Below, one piece after another: positions 8,233 to 17,556 of a stretch of 64,000 nucleotides of DNA. Made by a program: the position numbers and the translations under genes. Positions within the stretch are counted from its first letter, which is position 1, and each line of letters starts with the position of its first letter. This stretch comes from DASQFQ01 sp963730115 (GTDB taxonomy: Bacteria > Actinomycetota > Thermoleophilia > Solirubrobacterales > Solirubrobacteraceae): the NCBI GenBank assembly GCA_963730115.1, contig CAVSQM010000012.1, positions 1,178,001 through 1,242,000 of the forward strand. Direction: 5' to 3'. The notes beneath the pieces were generated by a model, which was not told the origin of the DNA, searched no databases, and saw only the letters and a program-made list of their open reading frames with translations.

Positions 8233-9660
8233 TCAGCGTTCCTTGATCTTCTTGATCGCCGTCGCCTGCTTCTCCGCCGCGGGTGTGGTGACCGCGGGCG
8301 TGACGGGCGGTTCCGGCTTCACGCGCTTGACCGGCTTCTCCGCCTTCGGCGGCTTGGCCGGCTTGACCGGATCGGCGGCCTTCACCTTCTTGGGCGGTGC
8401 GTTGACGGATCGCGAGCTGCCCGGCGCCTTGGGAACCTTCGCCGCCTGCTTCTGCTGCCCGGGCGCGCGGGCGTGCGCGAGGTCGCGACGGCTCGCGCCA
8501 GGCTTGGCCGGCGCCGCAGCGCGCTCGCGGCGTCCCTCCGCAACCTTGCGACCGCGCGTGCGCGCGGCCCGGCGGCGCTCTGTGCGCGCCGAGCGCCGTG
8601 TCGGCGTGACGGCAACCGGCGTGAGCACCCCGCCGCCCGGCGGGGCGGCGCGCGCAAGCGCCGGCGCCGGCTGCGCGGCGGCCGCAGGCGCCGATTCGGC
8701 GACGGCCTTGCGCGGCGCGGGATCGGGCGTCTCGACGAGCGCAGCGCCACCGCCGCCCGCCGCGCCCACCACGAGCGCGCTCGCGACGACCTTGGCCGCC
8801 AGCCCGCCGCCCAGCGACGCCCCACCGGCCGCGGCGCCGCCGGCGCCCGCCGTCGAGGCCGCGCCGAGGATCCCCGCCTTCAGCCCGGCGCTCGGGACGG
8901 CCGGCAGCACGAGCGCCAGCGTGTGGCGCTGCTCGGCAACCGCGTCGCGGTAGGCGCGGCACGGCTCGCACATCCGCAGGTGGCGGCGCAGCGGCCCGCG
9001 GCGCAACACGCCGGCGCGAGCGGTCGCGAGCTCCTCGCGCACCTCCGCGCACGGGCGCTCGCGCGCGTCGCGCTCGGCGATCAACGTCGTCCGTGCCTTG
9101 TGGATCAGCCCCTTCACCTGCTCCGTCCGGACGCCGATCACCTCGCCGATCTGCGCGTGTGAGAGGTCGGCCAGCTCGGCCAGCACGAGCGCGGCGCGCT
9201 GCGGGTCGGGCAACCGCGCGACGTCGGCGACCACCGCCCGCAGGTCGGCACGGGCCTGGACGCCCTCGCCCAGTCCCCGCACATCCGCCAGCTCGTCGTC
9301 GACCTCGGCGTCGGACCGCCGCGCCGCCAGGAGCGAGAGGCAGCGGTTGCGCGCGATCGCGAACAGCCACGGGCGCGGATCCTCCGGCGCCCCGTGCTCG
9401 AGCAGCGCCCGGTGAGCGCGCAGGAAGGTCTGCTGCAGCGCGTCCTCGGCCTCTTCGCGTGAGCCCACCATGTGCCGGCAGAAGCCGAAGATCGCGCCGG
9501 CGTGCCGGTCGTACAGCAGCTCGAAGGCGCGCTCGTCACCCGCGGCGGCGAGCTCGCCGAGCCGCGCGTCGCCCAGCCGCCCCAGCAACAGCTGTGGTCG
9601 TCGCGGCGCGGGCATCTCTGTCCGCTTGATCGTCGGAACGCGGGAGGCACTTGATCCCAT
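8233..9660 (-). CDS. ECF sigma factor fused to zinc-finger anti-sigma-like domain, membrane helix and Lys/Pro-rich tail
   Basis: Residues about 25-200 are sigma-70 region 2 (FELLYDRHAGAIFGFCRHMVGS, then EDALQQTFLRAH) and region 4 (LPDPQRAALVLAELADLSHAQIGEVIG). Next comes a segment resembling a zinc-binding anti-sigma domain (CAEV...RRHLRMCEPC), then a hydrophobic helix (AAKVVASALVVGAAGG) and about 170 residues rich in Pro, Ala, Lys and Arg. A sigma factor tethered by its own anti-sigma-like module implies membrane-based control of its release; this is inference from architecture. The ATG at 9660 is chosen because a TATTCA box ends seven nt upstream; a TTG at 9678 is an alternative. Confidence 0.85.
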   Translation of the reverse strand: MGSSASRVPTIKRTEMPAPRRPQLLLGRLGDARLGELAAAGDERAFELLYDRHAGAIFGFCRHMVGSREEAEDALQQTFLRAHRALLEHGAPEDPRPWLFAIARNRCLSLLAARRSDAEVDDELADVRGLGEGVQARADLRAVVADVARLPDPQRAALVLAELADLSHAQIGEVIGVRTEQVKGLIHKARTTLIAERDARERPCAEVREELATARAGVLRRGPLRRHLRMCEPCRAYRDAVAEQRHTLALVLPAVPSAGLKAGILGAASTAGAGGAAAGGASLGGGLAAKVVASALVVGAAGGGGAALVETPDPAPRKAVAESAPAAAAQPAPALARAAPPGGGVLTPVAVTPTRRSARTERRRAARTRGRKVAEGRRERAAAPAKPGASRRDLAHARAPGQQKQAAKVPKAPGSSRSVNAPPKKVKAADPVKPAKPPKAEKPVKRVKPEPPVTPAVTTPAAEKQATAIKKIKER

Positions 9661-9711
9661 TGACCCCTGAATACCCAAAAGGTTCGAAGGTTGCGCTCAA
9701 CGAGCCGCGGC

Positions 9712-9742
9712 GGCGCCGCGGCGGAAGCTCCGCCGCGGCGCC
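9712..9742 (-). terminator. 14-bp perfect GC hairpin after the exported-protein operon
   Basis: GGCGCCGCGGCGGA and its exact reverse complement are separated by only AGC. The hairpin lies 17 bases beyond the stop of the last exported-protein gene and before the sigma gene. There is no T-run, so it would be a non-canonical terminator or an mRNA 3'-end stabiliser. Confidence 0.5.
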
Positions 9743-9759
9743 GGTCTGTCAGCGGAGGC

Positions 9760-11623
9760 TCAGCGGGACGGCGCGAGCAGCGTCATCCGAGACTGCTTCG
9801 TCCTGCTGTTGCCGGCCGCGTCGCGCGCGGTGACCACAGCGGTGACCCTGAGCCGGCGGCTGCGCGCGAGCTTCGAGCGCGTGGCCTTCGACAGCTTGAG
9901 CGCGAACGTCCGCGTGGTGGAACCGGACACGGTCAGCGTCTTGCGGGCGATCCACTTGCCGCCTCGCATTGAGCTTCACGGTCACCCGGCATCGCACTTC
10001 CGCCTGCGGGCACGTGACCCGGACCGCGGCGATGCCCCGCTTGGAGACCCGGACGGTCCGGCTGACACGCACCTTCGGCGCGGTCGCGTCCGCCGGGTCT
10101 CCACCGATCTGCGCGTAGGGGTTGCCGGCACCCGGCGCCACGCTGAACGTGCGTGTGGCGGAGCCGACGTTTCCACTCGCATCCGTCGCCTGCACCACGA
10201 CCGTGTGAGCTCCGGAAGCGAGGTTCTTGAACACCGCCGGGCTCGTGCAGCCCGCGAACGCGGCGCCGTCGAGCTTGCACTTGATCGCCGCCGAGGCATC
10301 GTCGGAGCTGAACGCGACCGTCGCGCTGTCGCCGTTGACCGCGACCTGACCGATGGAGACGGCCGGCGCACGCGTGTCCACCACGAACGTCCTGGTGGCG
10401 GAGCCCACGTTCCCGTCTGCGTCCGTCGCTTGCACGACGATCGTGTGGGACCCGTGCGCGAGGCCGCTGAACTCGGCCGGACTCGTGCAGGCGGCGAACG
10501 CCGCGCCGTCGAGCTTGCACCTGGTCGCCGCCGAGGCATCGTCGGAGCTGAACGTCACCTTCGCCGTCGCGGCGGAGACCGCGACGCCGTTGATCGTGAC
10601 CTTCGGAGCCGCGTCATCGATGGTGAACGCGACGTCGACCTTGTCGAGCCGCGGCGTGGCCGTTGCGACGGTCGTGTCCAAGCTCGCGCGGTACTGCAGG
10701 TAGCGCGCCTTGGGGCTCGTCACCGCGCCGCTCGCGCTGAGCGGCGCCCAAGGGGCACTGGCCAGCGCTGCGGTGCTCGTGGCCGTGCGCGTCTCATACG
10801 CGATCGCGGTCCCGCTGGGAGTGGTGCTCGTCGCCGTGAACGACAGTCCGCTCACCCGCGGATCGCCGGCGTCGAGGGGACGCGAGGTGAACGTGCCGGA
10901 CGGCTTGTGCGTGTTGAGGACCATGGAATCGATCGAGACGCCCGCGGCGTCCGGGCTGAAGTCGCTGGCCTGTGCGCGCATCGCGCGCGGTCAGCGGGAT
11001 CGGGTCGGACGACGACAGGTACGCCGTCGACGAAGTAGTCGAAGCCGGTCGTCGTCCAGTCGATCCGGTAGGTGTGCGGAGCGGTCGCGGAGACCGCCGG
11101 AACCTCGAAGTCGATGTTCAGCTGCGGCGCCATCGCCGTCGGACGTCCGTGCGTAGACCTTGCCGCCACCGTCGGAGCCGGTGCTGAACATCGCCCACGG
11201 CTGGACGTTGAAGTCCGTCGCGAAGCCGACGTGGGCGAACGTCTGGGATCCGAGCGTCGCCCGGAACTCGATCGAGCTGCCGGGGCCCGCGGTCACGCCG
11301 CTGTCGGCACGGGTGCCGTCGACGAGCATCGCGCCGCCGGCCACGGTGGCCGCGCCGCCCGCGGACCAGGGGGTCGAGACCCAGCCGGCGGGCAGGACCG
11401 TGCCGTCGAACGACTCCTCGAGGGTGCGCGCGAGCTCCACTGCCCCATCCGCACCAGTCCCGCGGACCACGGTGCTGCTCGGCGTGCCTGCCGAGAAGTC
11501 GGCGGCGGTGTCGTCGGACCTCGTCACGGTCGCCGCACTCGCGGTCGCCGCACTTATCGGCCCTACCGCAGCGGCGACCAGCGCCGCCGTGACGATCCTT
11601 CGTGTTCTTGAACTGCTCAGCAT
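9760..11623 (-). pseudogene. Exported protein: signal peptide, concanavalin-like domain, Ig-like repeats, shared C-terminal domain; frameshifts
   Basis: Joined across frames, this is a roughly 620-residue secreted protein. It has a signal peptide (IVTAALVAAAVGPISAATASAA), a jelly-roll domain with HTYRIDWTTTGFDYFVDG typical of GH16/concanavalin-like folds, and two near-identical Ig-like repeats containing FSSDDASAA, KCKLDGAAF and TSPA. The C-terminal beta domain begins RVSRTVRVSKRGIAAVRVTC and is shared with the next two genes. Frames change near 11135, 10990 and 9965, with coding continuing each time. The ATG at 11623 has a GGGAAG ribosome-binding site upstream; GTG at 11629 is an alternative. 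No catalytic residues are evident, so a carbohydrate-binding or surface-layer role is plausible. Confidence 0.7.
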
Positions 11624-11677
11624 GTCCACTCTTCCCTGTCGGTTCTGTGTCCTGAGACCTGGTCGTCCTGACCGTCT

Positions 11678-14217
11678 CTAACGGCGCCGAGGCGCCAGCA
11701 GGCGCACGGCCATCCGAGCCGTGACCTGGTTGCCCGCCGCATCGCGGGAAGTCGTGACTGCGGTGACCCGCAGCGAGCCCTTGCGCGCAAGGCGAAGCCG
11801 CGCGCCGCGGCTGAGTCGCAGCCGGAAGCTCCGTGTCGTCCCGCCCGCGAGGGTCAGCGTCCGGCTCGCCACAGAGACGCTCCCGAGCCGCAGGCGCAGT
11901 CGCACCCGGCAGCGCAGCTCCCCGGAGGGGCAGCTGGCGCGCAGCGTCGCGGCACCCGTGCGCGAAACCCGCACCCGGCGCGGCCGGACGATGACCCGCG
12001 GCGCCACGCGATCGGTCCCGGACTGCGAGCCGCCGAGCACGGCGCCGAGCGGGCGCCTCAGCGGTCGCAGGCGGCCGGCCCGACTCGCCTCCCGGCGGCG
12101 GCAGCTGCCCGCCGGGGGCGGTGGCGGACGTCACGGTGAACGTGCGCTCGGAGGCCGTCGGATCGATGGCGCCCGCCGGATCGACCGCCCGCACCTGAAG
12201 TGCGTGCTGACCGCCGGCGAGGCCGGTGTAGACCGCCGGGCTCGTGCACGGACCGAACGGGGCGCCGTCCATCCGGCACTCGAACCGCGCGCCGGCCACG
12301 TTGGACGTGAAGGCGGCGCGCGCCGAGTTCCCGCTCACCGCGAACTCGGTGATCGTCGTCTCGGGCGGCCCGGGACCGGACGGCGCCGTGCCGTACGTCG
12401 CTTCGTAGTCGCCGGCGGCGGCGTCGAAGACCGCGTACTCGATGCCCTTGACCGTGCGGGCGGACGTCGTGATCTCCGTCCCCTCGCGGGTGACCTTCGA
12501 GAGCTCGCCGGTGGGTCCGGCGACCGGGAGCATCGCCTCCAGCCCGCGTGCACCGGCGCCGCCGCGCTGGACGGAGAACCCCAGCCGGTTGCCGCTGAAC
12601 GCGAGCCCGCCGAAGGACGAGTCGTTGCGACCGTCGAGCCACTCGAGCATCTGCCGCGCGGAGACCACCGGCACCTCGCGCTGCCTCGGCCTCGGCCACG
12701 ATCGCGTCGGCACCCGGATGCTGCGACGAATCCGTGTGCATGTTGGCCGTGAAGACGCCGTAGTAGCCCTGGGCCCCGAGCGCGCCGTCGATCAGCGCCT
12801 TGATGTGCGCGGCGTAGTCGATGCCCGACTCGTCGGTCAGCTGCGTCGCCGCCTGGTACACGTCGATCATCGAGCCGTCGAGATCGGCGAAGCGCATCGG
12901 CATGCCCGAGCCGGTGAACATCCCCGGCCGGTCGTTCACCCAGCCCTCGGGCCAGTAGTAGTAGTTCGTGTCCAGCCGGATGCCGTTCGCCAGCCCGACG
13001 ATGGGCTCGCTCGCCCAGTCGCTCCAGGCGATGCAATGCGTGCGGCTGGTCGCCGGCGCATCGAGGGTCGGGAACGCGCTCCTGAACGACGGGAGCTGGT
13101 CGCTCCAGTTCGCGGCGAGCGACGCGCGGGTGAAGTTCGTCGCAGCCGGTGCTGAGGTGCAGCGCGATCTCGAAGCCGTCGGCCTCGAAGCCTTCGGCGC
13201 CGGGGATCGAGGTGCCCGGATAGACGTACGACGAGGCCCGGACGCACTCCCAGTCGGCGACCGAGCAGCCCGCTGGCTGGCCGCCTCGAAGCGGTTGAAC
13301 TGCCCCGTGGTCCCACCGTTGGCGTGGTCATCCCCGGTCATGACCACGGCCGCCTTCTCGCCGCGCGGGAGGTACCAGAAGCGCGGGAGCGGCATGCGGT
13401 CCGCGCTCATCTGCGTGACGAGGTTGGCCAGCAGGCGCTGTTGCTCGTCGGCCTGCGGGATCGACACCTTGTCGAGGTCGACCCAGTCGGGCTCGGCGCC
13501 CCCGAAGAAGAGGTCGTCCGAGCGGATCAGCTGGCCTCCCCCGATCCCGCTGTCGCGCTCTTGACCCGCCCAGGCCGGGTTGCCCTGCCGCGTGTAGACC
13601 ACGGAGCGCGCGAGATCGTAGGTGAACGCGGCGGCCTGACCGCCGGCCGAGCCGACGCTGCGCAGCGTCACGGCCGGGCTCGACGTGGCCGCCGTGGCGC
13701 TCGAGTAGAGCGTCGCGACGGTCGTGGCGCCCGCGACCGTCCAGCGGTCAGCCACATCGTGGAACTGCATGGGCTCGCCGGTGATGCCGCGGCCGGGCGC
13801 GACCTGCAGGTAGCCGTTGGGGAGATCGCCGACGTCCGAGCCCAGCCCGAGTAGACCGGCCAGCTTGGGATCGGGGCGCATCGCGATGAGATTGCCGCCG
13901 CCCTGGACCCAGGACTGCAGGAGGCCGGCCTGGGCAACGCTGAGCCCGGTCTGCGCCAGCACGACGACCTGATGGGCGGCGAGCGACTGCGCGCTCAGCG
14001 AGCCGACGTCGGCGACGGCGAACTCGTTCAGTCCTTCCGCGCGGAGGATCTCGGCGTAGTACTCCCCGAACCGATCACCCGGGTCGGTGACGACGAGCAC
14101 GGGGCCACCGGGCCCCTCGCTCGGCGTCTGTGCATGGACGGGCGAGGCCGAGAGGAGTCCGGCGACCGCGGTGAGGAGCGCCGCGACGACGGTTCTGCGG
14201 ATGGTCTTCGGGGACAT
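11678..14217 (-). pseudogene. Exported protein: GATase-like N domain, polysaccharide-deacetylase-like domain, Ig-like, shared C-terminal domain; frameshifts
   Basis: The reconstructed product is about 850 residues. A signal peptide ending in SASPVHAQ is followed by a Rossmann-like domain (VLVVTDPGDRFGEYYAEIL, SWVQGGGNLIAM) similar to extracellular glutamine-amidotransferase-like folds. Next is a polysaccharide-deacetylase-like (NodB) region with GDDHANGGT, MIDVYQAATQLTDESG and ANMHTDSSQHPGADAIV. An Ig-like repeat (RFECRMDGAPFGPCTSPAVYTGL) and the shared C-terminal domain with CPSGELRC complete it. Frame changes near 13268, 13140, 12685 and 12075 interrupt the sequence. ATG 14217 is chosen for its upstream GGGCGGGAA; ATGs at 14238 and 14250 are possible. 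The family suggests extracellular glycan modification. Confidence 0.7.
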
Positions 14218-14253
14218 GACGGTTCCCGCCCTTCTCATGGTCGTGTGCATGCC

Positions 14254-17200
14254 TCAGCGCCCCGGTGCGCGAAGGCGGATCGAGGTTCGTGTCGTGGCGC
14301 GGTTGCCCGCGAAGTCGCGCGCCGCGGCGACGGCGGTGACACGCAGGGAGCGCTTGCGGACGAGTGCGCGACGAGCGCTGCGGCTCAGCCGGAGCGCGAA
14401 GGTCCGGGCCCTGCCGCCGTCGACGCTCAGGGTGCGGGTGGCGACCTGGCGACCCGCGAGCCGCAGGCGAAGCGTCACCCGGCAGCTCCGCTCGCCGGCT
14501 GGACAGGCGACGCGCAGCTTGGCGGTGCCGCTGCGCGACACCCGCGTGCTGCGCGGGCTCACCCGGACGCGCGGCGCGACCCGATCGGGAGACGGTCGCC
14601 CGGTGACCGGCGTGGCAGCGGTCCCGGTGCCCAGCCCAGCGCCCAGGCCGACGGGAGAGATGCCGAGCGGGCCGGTGCCGGGAGGCGTCTCGCTCGGCTC
14701 CCCGTCCGGACCGGGACCCGCCGCGCTCGCCGTCGTGAAGGACCAGGTGCGGAGCGCGGCGAGCGCGTTGCCCGCCACGTCCTTGACGCCGGTGGTGACC
14801 GTCGCCGTGTAGCGGGTGGCGGCGGCCAGGCGGGCGGTGGGTGTGAGCGAGGCGGTGTGCGCTGCCGGCGCGTAGGTGACGGCAGCCGGCACGAGTGCCC
14901 CGCCGGGGTCACGCAGCTGCACGGTGTCCTGGTTCACGGTGGACGGGTTGAGCGCCTCGTCGAACGCCGCGCTCACCTTCGTCGCCGGGTCGGCGCCGAC
15001 GCTGCCGTCGGGCGGCACGACGGCCGTGATCGTCGGCGGCGCCTGGTCGGCCGGCTGACCGGCGGGCACGAAGACGACGTCCGCCCAGTAGTTGCTCGCC
15101 TCGAAGGTGTCGGTCGGGAAGCCGCCGCCATAGCGGTAGACGCCGTTCGCGGCGGCCGGTGCGTGCAAGGGCGCAGCGTCGAACTGCGTCGTGAAGAAGT
15201 TGCTGTCGGCCGCGTAGGAGTTGTCGCTGGACAGGTAGGAGGCGACGTACGTCGCGCCCGCGGTCACGCTGACCGCCGGCGAAAGCGTCGCCTGCTGCCA
15301 GCCGGACCCCGACTCCCCGGTGAAGCTGGCCGTGGCCAGCAGCGTGCCGTCCTCCCTCCAGAGGTGGCCGACGCGCGTTCCGGTCCAGGTCGCGCCCTTG
15401 TAGTAGCGCAGGCCCGTGATGACGCCGTTCTCGTCGGCCCGGAAGCGCACGCCGACCTCGATCGGCGCTCCGTCGTTGATCGCCGTGTCGCCGGGAACCA
15501 TGGCGCCGAACAGCGTGCAGGGACACGACCGCTCGGTGACGATCACGGATCGCCCGGCGGACGCGGCGCCGAGGTTGCCGCTGTCGTCAGCCGCGCGGCT
15601 GAGCAGGGTGACCGCCCCAGCCGGTCCGGGGTCCAGCTGTAACTCCACGCCTCGCGCCCGGAAGCCGGATGCCAGCTGGCGCCATTGTCGACGGACACCT
15701 CGACGCCGCCCACGCGGCCACCCGTGTCGGCGGCGGTGCCGCGGATGGTGACCGTCGACCGCTGCTCGACCGTCGCGCCTCCGCCCGGTGCGGTGATCGC
15801 GGATGTCGGCGCCGTCGCGTCGCTCGACGCGGTGGCCGCCGCGAGGCCGGGCTGCAGCGACATGGGCTGGGCGTCCATGTCGGCCAGCAGGTTCACGGTG
15901 GCCTGCTGCATCGAGGCGTTCGGGGCCGAGTTGCCGCGGTCGTGCTCGCCGTCGAGCCCCCATGGCCACTGGACCGTGCCGGCGCCGAAGACCAGCGCGT
16001 CCTCGCCGGCGCCGTTCGTGTCGCGATGGAGCGTGAGGTTGTGGGTCGCCGAGCCGTCGGCGTAGGTGGAGCCGTAGTCCTGCAGCTTCTCGACGCCGCT
16101 CACGGTGGTCGAGGACAGGCGCATCTGCCCGGCGGGCCGCGCCCCGTTGTCGAGGTCCTCGTCCCACTCGTAGCCGATCGTGTCGGCGGTGAGCTCCGCG
16201 ACCGCCCCTGCCGGCTGCCCGGCCACCGCGGTGCCGCGCCAGAACCGCAGCTTGCCGTCCTCGGCCGGCACCCGGAGCGCGGCCGAGCCGGAGTTGACCG
16301 TGAAGATCGTGCCGGTCAGCGCGTTCTCGGGCTGACCGCCCTCGGGGTTGAACGGACGAGGATCGCGCCAGGTGCCGGTCCAGATCGGCTGCGGATCGAT
16401 CTTGCGGTTGTCGTGCGTCTCCTTGTAGGAGACGAGCGTGCGGTGGTCGTCCTCCCAGCGGGTCTTCCAGAAGACCTCGTTGCCGCTGAAGAAGCCGAGG
16501 TTCACGCCTGCGTCACGCGCGGCCTCCACGTTGTCGCGCTGGGTCCCGGACCAGTACTCGTCGTGTCCGACCGAGAGGAAGGTTGCGTGCTCGCGCAGTT
16601 CGGCGCCGAGGCGATCGCTGTCCACACCGGTCGAGTAGCTGACGTCGTAGCCGTTGCGCTCGAGCCAGCGGACCATCGGATACTCGCTGTTGAAGACCCA
16701 GTCCTCGTCGGCGTTCTCGCGCGTGGAGAAGGGGCGGTCGTAGGAGACCTTGTAGGCCCGCCCCGCCGGGTTGCCGGTGTAGAGGCTGTTGCCGCCGTAG
16801 TCGTTGTAGGCCTGCCACGTCGTGTCGGACGTCTGGAAGAGCACGTCGGAGGCGCCGTCGTCGTCACGGACCACGAAGACGACGTGGCTGGCGCCCGTGA
16901 CCCCGCCCTCACGCACGAGCTTGGCGAAGTAGATGCCCGAGGTGGCGGCGGCCGGCACCGTCCAGGAGGCGGACTGCGCCCAGTTCCCGCAGTCGATCAG
17001 GCCGGTCGCTCCGTCCTCATCGCAGGCGGGCTGGCTCTGGGGCAGCGCGACCGAGGGCTGCACCGTGGCGACCAGGCGGGCGCCCGCCCCGCCGTAGTAG
17101 CCCATGCGGTAGATGTCGAGGCGGTAGTCCGAGGCGGTCGTGTCGACCTTGAAGCGCACCGTCCCGCCCTGGGCGACCGAGATGTCGGTCGCGAAGCCCT

Positions 17201-17387
17201 GGATGCCGGGGTCACCCGCGCCGGCGACATCCCATTCGCTCGCCGGATTCCCGGGCCTGCAGTTCTCGACGACGATCTCGTTGTTGCTCGGCGAGTCGCA
17301 CGCGGCCTCGGCGCTCGGCGCGGCCGCAAGACCCGCGAGCGCCGCGACGATGACGGCGCGCCCTACCAACCCTCTCCATTTCCCCAT
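14254..17387 (-). pseudogene. Exported protein: DmfB-like domain, Ig, DUF4082, Big_5-like and shared C-terminal domain; one frameshift
   Basis: The roughly 1044-residue product has a signal peptide (VIVAALAGLAAAPSAEAA). A large domain follows that resembles the N,N-dimethylformamidase beta-subunit-like family (SDTTWQAYNDYGGNSLY, SVGHDEYWSG, LGFFSGNEVFWKTRW). Then come an Ig-like domain (VSVDNGASWHPA), a DUF4082 domain (VGVRFRADENGVITGLRYYK), a Big_5-like Ig domain (VPPDGSVGADPATKVSAAFDEALNP) and the shared C-terminal domain with CPAGERSC. One base is lost near 15623-15627, consistent with an interval length of a multiple of three plus two. It is the first gene of three co-oriented exported-protein genes, so all three may build or modify one surface structure. 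The enzymatic activity of the first domain is unknown. Confidence 0.75.
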
Positions 17388-17515
17388 GAATCAGGACAAC
17401 GCGCCCGCGGACCGTCGACTTGCGCGCGCTCTCGATGATGGTCCGCACTCGTACCTCCGCCCGTCCCGGCGCCCGGCGCTCGTGCCTCCGCTAGGATCGG
17501 CCGCGGCGGCAAACC

Positions 17516-17547
17516 TTGACAAAGGTGTGGCAAGGTTGCGCTAGCAT
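17516..17547 (+). promoter_or_regulatory. metH promoter
   Basis: TTGACA at 17516-17521 and TAGCAT at 17542-17547 form -35 and -10 boxes with a 20-base spacer. The ATG of metH is nine bases after the -10 box and there is no ribosome-binding site, so the transcript should be leaderless or nearly so. This leaves no room for a cobalamin riboswitch in the leader. Confidence 0.55.
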
Positions 17548-17556
17548 CCCTTGTTC

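Noticed and set aside
10130..10560. Internal DNA duplication as a mobile element
   Set aside because: The two similar blocks encode successive Ig-like repeats of one exported protein.
17388..17556. Cobalamin riboswitch upstream of metH
   Set aside because: The promoter -10 box is nine bases from the ATG, leaving no leader, and I see no B12-box-like conserved core.
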